Of a stretch of DNA of 64,000 nt, positions 46,720 through 60,021 are shown piece after piece (the stretch's first letter is position 1; each line of letters begins with the position of its first letter). Below the pieces are notes generated by a model. That model had not been told where the DNA came from and made no database searches. It worked only from the letters and a program-made list of their open reading frames with translations. The stretch lies in contig CM114273.1 in NCBI GenBank assembly GCA_050084515.1, forward strand, positions 11,222,001 to 11,286,000, read 5' to 3'. A program made the position numbers and the translations under genes. The stretch is from Blasia pusilla (lineage: Eukaryota > Marchantiophyta > Marchantiopsida > Blasiales).

Positions 46720-46840
46720 TCCTCAAATGTCACAGCTCCGCCCATTTAGCTCCGTCCTCCACATCTACTCCGTCCTCCACACTGCACCGTCCTCCGCAGC
46801 TACTCCGTCCTCCACATTGCACCGTCCTCCGCTTTATAAC
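46720..46840 (+). repeat. Short CT-rich repeats
   Basis: Recurrent (A/C)CCGTCCTCC(A/G)C units, at least seven, alternating with CTACT, CTGCA and TTGCA. Confidence 0.8.
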
Positions 46841-47118
46841 CTGGACTTTCAGATTTGAATTTCAAAACGAACATGTATCATCCACACCATCCACACCCTA
46901 CCATCCACATACCATCCACATTGCTCACGGATATCCGTCTGCGGATATCCATGAGCGTCCCGGATCATCTGGCGGATCTTCACCGTTGCCGGGAAAACGT
47001 AGCCGGGTGGGGAATTCCGATCCCGATGGGGTTTGGGACACCCGTCACTAGAACCCGCAACACAGGGGGGACACGATGGGAGCAAGAAGTGCTCTGAGTT
47101 CTCTGACTATCGTGAGCG

Positions 47119-47401
47119 CCTCTTTGTTTGACATGCGGCAAATGGACAGAAAAAAATATTTCACATGAGAAAAAAATATTTCACATACTATGAGAGGTAA
47201 ATTTTGTTTCGAATATGTGCTCAACATCATTAATCCTTTCCCTTGAGGACTACATATAACAAAAATTCTTCAAACACTTTTTTAAATTTATGGGACACTT
47301 TACTTCAAACACTTTCCAAATTTTTTTCCCATGTAGTGACCTAGCCATGGCGATCGTCATTAATTTTCTGTGGAAAGAATTTTGCCAACCGCGCGCGATA
47401 C
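47119..47401 (+). repeat. Dispersed repeat, copy 2
   Basis: Second copy of 30588-30849, with a 21-bp internal duplication. It ends about 80 bp before the TON2 leader region begins. Confidence 0.9.
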
Positions 47402-47479
47402 TAAGAAGCTCGCGCGTTTCTGAATTAAGTCCATTCAGAAACGTGGTGGGCGTTTACTGAGTTAGGCGGCGTCAGGCGG

Positions 47480-49320
47480 CGAGAGGACAGAGATGCGCAT
47501 AGACACAAAAGACTTTGAGATGCAGGGAATCTTTACTTTTTGGCGGGGGAGGACAGTCAGGGCACGAGAACCTTTATGAAGGTGGAAATGTCAGGAGAGA
47601 CAAGGGATAGGTGAGATTTTTGTATCCGATCGTTTCTGATTATCGTAGTGTCATCCGGTGGAGACTTACGCTTCAGAATCTGGATTGCGAAAATTTCGAG
47701 CTTACGAATTTTGTGGAGGCGAAAATTTCTTGAGGTACATTCCCATTTCTTTCTCTCCTTCTCCCTTGCAATAGGGAGTTTTGTGTGATCATCTGGAGTC
47801 CTCTAACGAGACGAAACGGGACTTTCGACGGACTCCACCTTCGGCAGTAAATAGTCGCTCATTCCATTTAGATTCTCTCTCTTTCTCTGTGGCCGCAAGC
47901 TTACGACAAACACTCTTGTATGAGTAGATTCATTTCGGGCTCGTGTGAGTGCAGCAGGGTTTGTCATCTCTCGAAAACACAAGTAGCTGCAGGAGGTAGC
48001 AGTTTCCGGTAGTGGGATCAATGCCACTAAAAGAATCTACTTTTAACTTTAGGTGAATCTTAAAAATGACTAGTTATGGACGTGTCTGACTGTGACGGTC
48101 TAATTTACGGGAATTAGGGAGTTCACATTCTTACCGTGAGGGTCGATAATTAGCAATTGGGAAATTTTCATGAATAACTAGACGACATTGTCACTGATAG
48201 CCAATCTAATCCCGTTGAAGCTGAATGATTCCGCTGTTGAAACGCAGGTTCGCAACTGAATTTGAATCATCGGATTCCATTCCCTTAGCGGTGGTAGTAG
48301 ACTCAAGCTATAGATTCGCAATCAGAGATTTGCCGGAAAAAACGTAATCATGGGAAGCAGAAGAGACGTTAGTCCTGATCTGTGTTTTGGTAACTCGGAA
48401 TGTAGGGTTGGCCTGGACTTTTTAGATTGTATTTGTGCATAGATCAATGTATCATAGATGCTCCAGATGTCGAGTTTAACATTACAAGACGTTTCTTTGT
48501 GCTTTGAACGCCTTAGCATTCCAGGGAACCTGAGAATGAGTTGTTAAATGTGTCGGGCAGTAGTGTGTGCTTATCCTTCAATGCAACTTTAAGAATGAAC
48601 GAGCAGTGCAGTGGTATTGATAAAAATGCTGAACATCGGTCTAGGGGCTGAAGACAAATGTGAAAGTTGTAGGCTCACGGAGCGTTTTACCGGTGGATCT
48701 TACACACAAGGCACAGTGAGCTGTTCTGACTTAAAAAAAAATTGAACTTCTATTTTTATCATTGACGACTTTCACTATTTTCTTCATAAAAATACCTTCC
48801 TTCTTCGGAGCCTATTTCCGTAATGACGATTTTAGGAAACTTGTGTTCGTGGAGGTCCCAGGTCCCTAAGACCGGTAGTTGGACTCATTCTGCCAAATGT
48901 AAAGATGAATACATGAAGCTGGGGGGTTGAGGGCCCTGTGCTCCACCCATGATAGAGCTTGTCATTGAATTCAGAAGAGGGTGCAATGTAATCCTTCCAT
49001 TCTCTGGTTGAAAATTTCAGCAATCATTTGTTTACTCAGTGAAGTTTACTGATGCAGTGGAGTGCAGAAAGAGGAAACCCGATAGTTGCAAACAGACTGC
49101 AAGTTTGTGCAGGTTTAATCCTACTTTCTTGCCATTTCGATTTTGTCTCAATATTTTTTTCAGGAATATAGTGATGCAAAGATTGTTAGTTTGACGCTTT
49201 TTGAATCTTCATCCTGCTCGTTTCAGTTCTCAAGCATGTATAGACTTTCTATGCCAGATTGTCTTCACCTTGATGAAGTGTGATGTGATCTGAACCGCAA
49301 TTTTTTGATTATTTTGTGAG
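47480..49320 (+). repeat. Leader region, copy 2 (upstream of TON2)
   Basis: Partner of 7296-9128, with the same order and spacing of conserved blocks and no conserved ORF. The TON2 ATG is about 150 bp beyond its end, so the duplicated block probably includes promoter and 5' leader. Confidence 0.75.
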
Positions 49321-49470
49321 CCTAAGGAAGATGACATTCATTCAGTGGGTCATTGTCTTGAGGAATGGGCCTCTTCTCAGCTTAAATGGGTGACTTTATT
49401 GTTCTGGCTACAGGGAAGAATCAAAATAATTATCCCTCTAGATTCAACAAGGGCACAAGGGGTTCACAGC

Positions 49471-52400
49471 ATGTCATCACATGGGTCCAAAGTGCATGGG
49501 AGTGCGGCGTTGGGTGATGGTCTAAGTGATAAAAGTCCTCCAGCCTCCACCATGCTTTGGGTTGAACAGCTGCGGAAGTATGTTGGATCAGGTGCAGGCT
49601 TGGGCTCAGAAGCTCTGACAGGTGATTGTAAAATATTGGATGGCCGTATTTTCTAACCACCTCCTCTAATTTAGTACAGGGTGTAAGTTGTGCCCAGAGT
49701 CAGTGTTTCTCAGTTTGAAAAGCAGGGCAAATAGACAAAAACCAGTGGCTGACATTGACTTTATTTATTTATTCAATTTTCACCACTTTAATTTAGAGTT
49801 TTCTCAGAGTGCTTCTCATTTTGATCTCATTCACATGTGCAGAGATGGAAACAAAGAGGATTCTCCATGAGGCATTCAGAGAGCGTCAGCAGAAGAGTGT
49901 AGAAGCAGGGGCAATCCCTAGTTTTTACAAGAAGGCATGTATACCATGAAAGCGCTCTTTCTTGGTTAAGTCGCGAAAAGAATTGATTGCATCTGCAAAG
50001 GCTGTGGCCAACTGCTGTTTGACTGTGTCAAAGTTCTCTCTATTTTTCCATGGTTGCAGAAGCCAGTGGAAGGCTCAGCAGGGGCAAAGCTGCAGCGCCT
50101 TGCACGCTATCGGTTTTTGAAGGTGAATGATTGGATCATCACTTTTCTAGGCACTTCATAGATCAGAAGAATTTGTCTCCTCTCATTTCTGCAATAAGCG
50201 TGTAAGCCATGTCTTTACTAGGTTCAAAAAGAGGACATAAGGTGAACATCAGTACAAATAATGGAGGTGGGTCGGGACTTGCCGGATATTTTACCAGGTT
50301 GAGTTGTCTAACATTGGATGACGGCAGTCTACTTGTTAAAGCATCAGATGATTAGTTAGTTTTGCCTATCATTTACAGCTTAGCATCGGAGAAGTGTCTG
50401 CGCTGTACTATGGTGAAAATAACAGAAAATGTATTTCTTCCCTTGCCTCCCTCCATGACTGATTGAGTTACCTCTGTCAATAATTTGAACTTTTGCAGAA
50501 GCAAGCTGAAGTACTACTTAATGCAGATGACCTGGATGCCATGTGGGTTTGCTTACGAGAAAACTGTAGCATTGACAATGCGAATGGCGTTGAAAAGGTT
50601 ACAACAATGCTGTTTATATTTCTTCAAAGACCTTTGGTATCTTGTTGGGGCCAAGTTACTTATTTTGATGGGATCCCAGGATATCCAGGTCCAGTTTACT
50701 GATAAATTATTCTTTTGTATCATATATCAGATGAACTATGAAGACTTCTGTCAGATTGCATCCATCTGTTCAGAGCAAATTGGTGCAAAATGCAAGCGGT
50801 TCTTCTCTCCATCCAATTTTTTGAAATTTGAGAAAGACGAACTTGGAAGGATTGCGATCTTACCCTTCTATCTTTATGTCATGCGCACTGTAAGTAAATG
50901 AAAGCTTTCTTGAGCAGTGTTTTTAGTCTGCCTTCCAAGTATGTGCCTCCTGACTGGATTAAACAGTCCTTCTACTTGGTGCATCAGACTTCCTCAAGAT
51001 CATAGAATTCTCAATCGTAATCCTTCCAACCACATTGGGCTTTTCATATCCTCTCCTGGATAACATGGGGTTACATCAAGATTTATTATTGGGTTTCATT
51101 TGAGTTGTGAGAAACAGTAAAGTTTTGGCAGGATACAATTTCATGGCATTCAATGAACAAGTTATGTAGAGTTTTCTTGCTTGCTTAGTTCGTGTGAGCT
51201 TTATCTCTTAAATGGCCTAAATGCATAATTGCTTATGGGATTGCTTTGAGTAGTCTATTCAGCCGAGGACTCAATATGCGGTCTCATCTTTTAGAAACTT
51301 GTGACATCATCATAGTCATCAAATTCTTTTTTGGGCCTGATGATTGCATTCTGTGCAAAGGTTTTGAGATATTCACATGTAATGGTTACACATGATTCAA
51401 CGATGATGTATCATGGACAGTCGTCTATGCTCATAAAGTGAGCACTGGGCATTGTCCTGACACTTATTCACTTTTTCACCCCTTTAGTAGTCCCAACTTT
51501 TGTGTTAAATTAATATTACCAAAATGAGTACAAACCTGTTCAGTTGAATGCAGGTCTACGTCTCTTATTAGTTTTTCTACATTTTCTGAACAGGTTTCCC
51601 TCACTCAAGCCCGCATTGATATGTGCGAACTGGATGATGATGGGGATGGTTTCCTGCAACCTCAGGCATGTACTGGTTAGGCAGTTCCTTGCATGTCCAG
51701 GAAATAAAGATGTAAACTTTTCCTTTCATGTGGGAAGATGTGGATCTCATGGACAAGTTGCAGAAAATTGAAAGGGTTCTCAAATCTCTCATGATATGTA
51801 CTACATCAAATTTGGGTCTTTGCTCAACTCTTCTGAAATGAGGTTGTGTGATGACCTTGTCAAGAGATATGTAGGAAGTGGTGAGAGAATATGGTGAGGG
51901 CCATTCCTTTTCATTTTTATCGTGCTTCCCGCAACTGGGAGGTCATAGAAAAGAATTTTCAGTCGTCTTATGGATACAGCTGGTCCATTTTGGTCAGTTT
52001 TTCTCTGACTTCTGGGAGTAACATGAAAACTTTAACACGTAAACTTCTCTTTGTTAGTGAATTCAGGAAATGGAGGCATACATTAGAGGACTTATTCCTA
52101 ACTTGGCGCAACTTCGTGACATCCCTGCTCCTTTCGTCTCTATGTATTGCCGAATTGCCACTCGGAAGTTCTTCTTTTTCTGTGACACACAAAGGAGAGG
52201 TATGTGGAGATGTTTATGGATGGCTTTAGCTGTTGGTATGTATCAGTCATGGAGTGTTCATGAAGAGTTGTGGTACCTTTTGTTGGGCAAAGTTTCAGCC
52301 TAATGTTATCAATCACAAGAAAATCATGCCAAGTATGTGCGATTGTTGCGAGTTCTGCATCTGGGCATTGCATAATTAAGTCGTTGTATTAACAGGCAAA

Positions 52401-54588
52401 CTCTGTATAAAGAAGGTTCTCCTCAGCAACTGTCTGGCAGAACTCATGGAACTTCATCAGGTATTGGATGCCTTTAGCATGTATGCACCTGCTAATCTCT
52501 ACTTCAGATTCCGTTATATATTAAGAGAAGGCCAAGCAAGAAAATGGATGAAGAGATAATGCGAGTGATAAACTGGACTTCTTTCAAACTGGAATCTCTA
52601 TCTGTTTAACAGTTTTATGTGGTACACCTGAATATTTACCATCATACTTCCAAAAGTGAAAAATTTGTGCTGATAATATTGTTCAGGAGAATGATGAGGA
52701 AGGTGTGGATGCAGACTCGAGTGGTAACTGGTTCTCACTATGTAGTGCCCAAAGAATATGTGGTGAGTTTGTTTACTTTGAAGTCCTGTGAAGCGCATAA
52801 GAATGCTTGAGTTCAAATTCCAAAATTGAGGACAGGTTTCCACATTCTGTGAGAGTGTACACAATGATCTTTTTGTTGTCGTTTTCTTACCATATGCTAA
52901 TGACACTAACAATGCTATTTTAAATCATTAGTCCTGAAGTCATAGATTCTGAAATCTAACTTTCCACTTGCCATTTTGTTTTGGTGCAGATATGTTCCTC
53001 GCCCTTGATAAAGATTTGAATGGCACTCTTAACAAGCAGGAATTGCAAGCTTATTCAGATGGTACTCTGACTGAGATTTTTATTGAACGAGGTAATCATG
53101 AGTTTTTGAGTGTCTCGAGGGGCTGGAGTCTGGAAGGATGTAGACTTTGTTTGGGAGTTGAAATATGCGCAAATTTCATGAGTTATTTTTAGGTTGGATT
53201 TTTTTGTAATGACTGTCATGGTCTCCCCTCACTTGTATCCTTGGATATCTCTGTTCGACAGTTTTTGATGAACATGTAAGACGAGGTAGAGGAGGACTTG
53301 GGGCAGGGAAGGCACGGGAGATGGACTTCGACAGCTTTTTGGACTTTGTTTTGGCTTTGGAGAATAGAGATTCAACTGAAGGCCTATCATACCTATTTAA
53401 GTGCCTTGATCTTCATGGAAGGGGATATCTTACCGCTGTGGATGTCCACTCACTTTTCAGGTACAAAGGAACTTGTGGGATCCCATTTTAGGGAATTTCT
53501 TGAAGTAAAAGGTTGAGGTCGAAATGAGCTTGAAGTGATATCTTTAGTTTAGGTTGACTCCAGTATGCTCCTGTCGTGGAACAAGTATGCAGGGGGTTTA
53601 AGATATAATGAGAGGTAAATTCTGTGTAAGTAGCAAACGTCTCGCAGCCTTCCCCAGACATACACAATGTTGTAGAACTGCTCATTGAGATAGGAGGGAA
53701 TTCTGGAAGCAGATCCAAATAGCTGCTCCAAGTTGAAAGTTTTAGCCATGTCCACCAGTCGATATCATCTAACTGAACTTTTATGAGATTTTCTCGAGGA
53801 GATCGTGAGGTCCACCCCTAGGTACTAATAGTGGGTATTAGTCACAGCCCCAAAGAAGCGGTATTCCTTACACAGGGTCATGCGTGGTGTAGACATTCTC
53901 TTTTGCCTAGAAGGACAAGGAAAGGGTGCCACAATCCTATCAGGTTTCCTGGACCAGAAAATCGAGTCACCATTTTCACCAAAAGCAATTTTTGCACCAA
54001 GATTATGTCAACTGGAAGATTAGAAGAGTGACCAGGCACAGTAATGATGTGTCACTTGATACTATCTTCCAAGAAAAAATGGAGTTTTTCCTGCTTGTAT
54101 CTCTGAAGGGTTGGTTCACAGGCCTCAAACTCTCCTACACTGCAATTAGGTTGCTAACCCAACTGGAGCAAAGTAACAGTCACTCTGATGCTTTCTGGCC
54201 AGCTCTATCTGTTTTAAAGTTTCCATTGAACCTCTCAATGCTCCTAACGCCCGCACCGGATATGGACCAAACTGTCTCACGACGTTCTGAATCCAGTCTC
54301 TGTGGTATTTATTTAACATGTTGTGTCTGTTTATGTCGAAGGGATGTGCATCGGAAGTGGATTGATGGAGGGAACTATGATTTATCCATTGATGATGTCA
54401 GAGACGAGATATGGGACATGGTAAAGCCAGCTGATCCCACCAGGATAACCTTAGCAGACATGCTGACTTGTCGACAAGGTGGCACAATTGCAAGCATGCT
54501 TACAGATGTTAGAGGATTCTGGGCCCATGATAATCGTGAGAACCTCCTCCAAGAAGAGGAAGAAGTGCAAGAAGAGGAAGGTGAATGA
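49471..54588 (+). CDS. TON2: PP2A regulatory subunit B'' TON2/FASS, 12 exons, intact
   Basis: The spliced frame is 1,458 nt (485 aa plus stop; plant TON2 is about 480). Exons: 49471-49621, 49843-49934, 50060-50122, 50499-50597, 50731-50889, 51594-51665, 52067-52199, 52396-52460, 52687-52762, 52990-53091, 53262-53460, 54342-54588. Near-invariant family blocks are plain: MLWVEQLRKYVGSGAGLGSE, LLNADDLDAMWVCLRENC, FFSPSNFLKFEKDELGRIA, EMDFDSFLDFVLALENRD and DVRGFWAHDNRENLLQEEEE. Two EF-hand loops have standard calcium ligands: residues 202-213 (DDDGDGFLQPQE) and 310-321 (DKDLNGTLNKQE). TON2 recruits PP2A to cortical microtubules (TON1-TRM-PP2A complex) and is needed for division-plane orientation. 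Introns 2 and 6 are GC-AG; intron 6 splits the first EF loop before its last Glu. No lesion; function expected. Confidence 0.95.
49935..50059 (+). other. GC-AG intron 2 of TON2
   Basis: Donor AAGAAG|GCATGT, acceptor GTTGCAG|AAG; joins FYKK to KPVEG as the family requires. Using the GT four bases on would create a TAA at the junction. Confidence 0.85.
51666..52066 (+). other. GC-AG intron 6 of TON2
   Basis: Donor CTCAG|GCATGT, acceptor ATTCAG|GAAATG; joins FLQPQ to EMEAYI in phase. Confidence 0.88.
53461..54341 (-). other. Antisense coding-like fragment in TON2 intron 11
   Basis: On the minus strand inside this 881-bp intron, broken frames read like a protein: FGPYPVRALGALRGSMETL (about 54200-54270), FGENGDSIFWSRKPDRIV (about 53930-53990), then an open run at 53549-53755 (FNLEQLFGSASRIPSYLNEQ). 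They lie in order but in different frames with stops between. I do not recognise the source; it could be a decayed gene fragment or chance. Confidence 0.3.
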
Positions 54589-56081
54589 TTTTATGGCCAG
54601 CACGACTTCCAGAAAGTTCCATTTTAGCATATAATGAGAAAGGAATCTGCCTTGTGATACTGGTCGCAGGACACTTGAAGAATCTTAGCAGAGTGGAGGG
54701 AAGATCTATATGACTAAATGTGGAGTTGAGCCTATCCTCGATTCCAATTCCAATCAACTGTTGAGCATGGCTGGAAAAATCAAGTTTTTCTTTTGTATCT
54801 CAGTATCCGCATATCCTTTGGGGTTCTCAAGACACAAGAATGGAGATGCCACCCTTCCCACGCACATGAGCAACAACCTAGTTTAAGCAAGGGAATGGAT
54901 ATTATTAACTTGAGGATTTGAATTGATCAACTATTGGGATCCCTTTTGAAACTTTTGGAAGGTGTGGAAGTCTTATCAAAGAAAGGCTCATGTCGTGATG
55001 AACCATTTTGGGATGGGAAAGGTAGCTTGCCTTTCAATCCATTTTGGGAAGGGAAGGGTAGCTTGACCTTCAATGGCAGGGGTTCCCAAAGACTAACGGG
55101 CGAAGTTAGTAGGAGTGTCCCCAGTGGGAGAGAACATGATGAAAGTAAGCCCCGTGGCTGTTTTCACGAGGTTGTAAATAGTGGTGCATGGGCCGTTTTA
55201 AGTATCAACTGATTAATCATGGCATGTGTGAGGCATCCTCTGGTTGTGAATTGTACTTTTGCCAAATGAAACGCTGCTGTGGTATTTAGTCAATTTGTGT
55301 CCGTTGAGGTTGCCAGGACATTCAAACTAAAGAGTGGGCTTTAGGGTGAGCACTGAATGTAACACGTCAAAACTCGTCGCACTTCAGCTTGAAGTATGTC
55401 ACGAGTTTTTACATCGTCGGCTTCACCGGACACCAGGCTACTGCTGTACTGTTCTTAACATTAATTCCTGAAATGAAACGTTGTGATCACTTTGAAATAA
55501 AAGGCTAAATCGACACTGATTGTCAGTGGTAACATCCTGCATTTTCAGTCAAGTCGGAACGGAGCGTCGATGCGTTTATCGCCAGTAAGCATTGGGAAAA
55601 AGAGCACCTCCTAGAGAACCATGAATTGCTCCGACCATTCTTACTTGGTTGTGATCCTCACATTAGCGACACATTTGTGCTTTACTTTACTCTTCCGGAA
55701 GCTGCAAATTCCATCGTGTCCATCATGGCTGCAAACGGAGTTCTGGTTCTTAGGGCGACCCTATGAACACCTAAAACAATCAAGTCCATTGAAACCATGG
55801 CTCAGTGCTTCTCGAAAATTCGAATCCGAGCTTACTTTATGAGGGCGTAACTTTTCTGGTCTGGCCAACGACTTTCCAGGTGCTGTCCTGCGATCAGTAA
55901 AAATCATTTATACTAATTGCCTTCAAGATGCTGCCCACGCTAATAGCGTTCGAGAGGGTTTTGGTGGCTCAAGAGTCGAGACATACCTTCAGTTCCTGAG
56001 GGTTTGCGCTAAACATCCTAAACGATAAATGATCGTCGGGTGTATGAATGAAATGTTAAAGAGGGAAAGAAAATTCTCACG
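54589..56081. other. TON2 3' flank, non-coding
   Basis: Probable 3' UTR then intergenic DNA. A roughly 36-bp unit (CCATTTTGGGA.GGGAA.GGTAGCTTG) is repeated in tandem at about 55003-55074. No gene seen. Confidence 0.4.
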
Positions 56082-56164
56082 CTTTCCGAACACCATCATG
56101 GCGACTAGTTTGGAAAGTGAGAATTTCACTTTCCAAACTAGTCGCCATGATGGTGTTCGGAAAG
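56082..56164. repeat. Perfect palindrome, 39-bp arms, 5-base loop
   Basis: Arm 1 (56082-56120) begins CTTTCCGAACACCATCATGG; arm 2 (56126-56164) is its exact reverse complement; the loop is GAATT. The sequence AAATTCTCACGCTTT occurs on both outer sides as a direct repeat. It would form an 83-nt hairpin in RNA or a cruciform in DNA. Confidence 0.97.
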
Positions 56165-59100
56165 TGAAATTCTCACGCTTTTCCAGTACACCCTTATAAG
56201 GTTTTGGGTGGTTATTGAGCTGTCTGAAAAGGTGCCATTCCACTAATGCCGGTCATTCGTTCGGTCGTCGAGAATCATTCATCATTCACGCACTGCATCA
56301 TTCATGCAATCGTAAAGTGGATCAGGCATGGGAATGTTTCTATGGGCAATATAATTGGTACATGCGGCTGACACTCACGAACCGATGGTTGCTATCTCTC
56401 TCATCTACACAGAACTCCCATCCATTGTCTCTCGAAAGTAACGCTTCTGAAAAGATCGCAACCTTCGCCATGTGGTAACACTTCCGATTCCAAAAAACTG
56501 TAGCCTTCTACCACCCTCCAAACCTGGTCCCCACTCGTTCACTAACGCCTCTCAAAATATCGCGGCCTTCTCTTTCTCACTGTGGATCCAGTTATGATCT
56601 GAGGGCCGATCCCATCTCCACACACGGGCATCTCCCAACAAAGTCATTACCATATCGCATTTGGTCAAGTCCTCTCCTCGTCTCCCACGGGCACAGCATC
56701 AATGCCGACGCGTCCTTCAGGTTTTCTGCTTTTTACGCAATTTAGTACAGGAAACGAAGGAAAATCATTGGACACCCGCATAGCGCGGCGTATGGAGTGG
56801 AAGCAGTCACATGTTATACCCTGTTTCCGCCCACGGATTCAAAGATAGAGTTATGCTGGGATGGAATTCAAGAGGCAAATTCCTCCTGACTCAGGCAGGC
56901 ACGCAGAGTCTACTGGAAGAAACAGTATCCAAAGCGGAGTTCCACGCTACGTTGATGACGTAACTGGACTCATGGTAAGTATGAACTTCTTGGACATGCA
57001 CAGAGCGGAAAGGAAGTGTAAAGTTCCATCGCTGGGATTCAAGCCACTCAAAGGGAGAGGAAAACGCATGACAACTGACAGGGATAGAAAAGAACATCGA
57101 AAAAGGAGTAAAGTGGCCCAACGAAGATGACGACGGCAACCGGCCTGGGATGAGTGAGGGACCCCCGTAATTTGTGGTCGTCCGCATATTGGCCTCCTCG
57201 TTGTTCACTCACCTACGTCCAAAAGTTGAGGAGTGACGGTTTGATCTCCTTAGTTCCGTAGTTGATTCCTATTGTTTTCGAGCTATAATCTATCAGCCTC
57301 GGGATGGGATCATTATCATAACAAGGACGAGGGCGATGTTGGTTTGGATAAAAAATACTCAAATGGTAGTTGTACTTCAAAGGGGTTTTAGTGATTCCAA
57401 AAACTTTCAGTACGATGCTTTATTACGTCGGGCCTCCAAAGCTTCTGAGGTTTCTTCGAAGGCTCAAATTTCCTTTTCCGGAAGGTTCTCAAAGGACAAC
57501 GAAATACGCGATCATAGTCAGCGAGATTGTGCAAAGAAAGAAAGAAGAAACAAACAAGAGATTGTGTTTTAAGTTTTTCTCTAAACAAATATCGTTTTTC
57601 TCCCGTCGCTACTAAAACAAAACACTACCCGACGCGGGACTTCATAGGTATTCTATTTCTATTCCAATGGTGGGATCCCTTGTGAATATCCTGGTACCTT
57701 GCATTCCATCCGACAAGAGACCGTCGGCCCAAGTTTCAAGAGAACGATGCCCACCACCGAACGAATAAGAATTTTCGGTTTCATAGTATGAGTTCTTTGC
57801 CTAATCTAATATCGTGGGCGTATCCTCTCCCCACTGTAGATCCTCGTGTTCCTCGAGGAAAACATGGAAAGAAATCGTCTATCAGAGATTTCTCCTCCCC
57901 GAGGAAAAGTCCTGATGCCCTCGACCGTTCAAATGGATTTTGAGTAATAAAATGCGTCTTTCAAAAGTAGTAATATTTTGGTATCATCTACTTCCACGAT
58001 TCACTTCCGCATTGCGGTTGCGGTTTGGGAGTCCGAGAATCGCCGTAGGCAAGAGTTGAGTAGCCCTATTGCGGTGTGACCATAGTAGGCGGAATGCAAA
58101 TGCCCCTCCGAACACACACACACACGCGTGTCATCTATTACAGAGAAGGGGGTTGGTATGATGGAGGATGAGGCTATGATCTAGGTTTGAAGTGAGCCAA
58201 TATTGATAAACGATGTTTGGTGGAAGGTTTCATGCAACATTTTCAAGTGGTCCATTGTGACTAATTGTTGGTGTGGAGATCATGGTTGGGGGTTTGGAGT
58301 TCATTGGAAGTTCTGGAATGACCTTTATTTTTTGCCATTGCAAGACTTATGCTCAATACATGTCATTATACACACGGTGGATTGGATGGGGATATCATGG
58401 AATTTTCAAACATGTAGAATCCCATAGAGTATGAGACGTAAGTCTCACGCATTGTGGGCTATCCTAAGGCACTATAAGAGCCTACCATATGGTTCTTATG
58501 GCTTTTGCAATCCGCCAAGGAACAATTTTCTTTTATTATTGATATATATTCTTTCTTTTCCCTCTAAGCTAGGCATTAAAGGGTTTCATATCTAAGTGTT
58601 GGGTATTGACTAGACGGAAAATTGTCTATTTTGTGGCAATTAAGATATTTCTTTCATAACCATCAGAATTTTTTTCATGCTTTTGACCAAAGAATAACAA
58701 ACATATGTATGCAATGAGAGGCATAGAACTAGTAAGAGGAAATCTACCCATAAATTTTGAACATTGATGACACTTGTAATAGGATATCTACCTATAAATT
58801 CTGAACATTGATGACACCCTAAACTACTCCTATCCTCTTGAACATAATCCTCCCTCTAAGGTATTTCACATGGATACTTCAACAATTCCCTAACACATCC
58901 ACAAGTCCCAACATATGGTTTATTTTTCTTCTTTTCTTTTTATGGTTAGAGTGGTTTTATCTAAAATTTTCTTAGTTCTTCATAAAGTATTTTATGGACC
59001 AAATTTTTTTGCAAGTTAATTAAACCAAAGTTTTTTTCCTTTGGATGCAATTCTCTCACTTTTTTTTTTGGGATAAAATTCTTGGAAGACATTCATAACT

Positions 59101-59984
59101 TTTGGATGAAATATTGGATTATCCTTTTCTTGCTACACTCTTGTATTGTAGATAATGGGACTTCATTATATTAAAGCACACCCAAGCCAACATAATTAAA
59201 AAAATTTGCCTTCAAAATATGATTTAAATATCCTTATGAAGGCCATTAAAAAGAGGAATGGTGTTAAAAAAGTGAGAGAGTAAAGAAGACCGTTCGATCT
59301 TTAAAATAAGATTGCACACAAATTAGTTTACGTCAAGAGGGTGGCACAAACTTGTCCAAGACTCCAATTCCATGGACTAATGTTCGTCCTATGAATCGAC
59401 TTGTTAATGTGATAATTTTTCCGACCTTCTTAAAACTAATATTCTCAATCTTACATCCCAATTCCGAAAATGTAGTCTTTGTTATATATCATTCTACCAT
59501 ACACTCCTTCTTTCGAGATATTGAATATTAAAAAAAATTCAATGCTCCCAAGAAATTACTATATGAAAGAAAAAATAAATGATTCAACTTGCCTTTGGAT
59601 ATCCTTTTATTTCATTTTTAAATAGTTAAACTTCAATCCTACTCATATGGTTATCTATCACTATTTTTCACGAGGATCAAGATGCCAAACCAACTTTTTT
59701 TGAGGTATAGTCTCATAGTCACCACATAAATTATAGAATCTATTTTTACCTTCAATAGATCTAGATCACTTATATCATTTGCATGTTTTTGACCACTTTT
59801 TGTCCTAATCGATTTAAATCAATTGAAATTTAATAAAAAATTAAAACCTTGACTAGATTTACCTATATACTTTTATATCTACATCAAGGGATTTATGAGA
59901 ACTTCCCACTTTTCTCCCATATAAAGAAATAAAAAACCCAAATAAAAGAGGGTTTGAGGAAGTACAAAAGTACAAGAAAGGGGA
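56165..59984. other. Intergenic, no gene recognised
   Basis: Mixed composition to about 58100, then AT-rich with poly-A and poly-T runs. A short CA repeat lies near 58109-58127. Short ORFs lack recognisable motifs. Confidence 0.35.
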
Positions 59985-60021
59985 AGAGTATGGCCTTAGA
60001 GGAGCTCTAAGGCCATACTCT
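59985..60021. repeat. Perfect 17-bp inverted repeat
   Basis: Arms AGAGTATGGCCTTAGAG and its exact complement around the 3-base loop GAG, in AT-rich DNA. No flanking target duplication was looked for beyond the immediate bases. Confidence 0.9.

Noticed and set aside
53926-54588. 220-aa ORF as a separate gene
   Set aside because: Its last third is TON2 exon 12; the rest is intron 11 read-through, and the acceptor at 54342 restores the TON2 frame.
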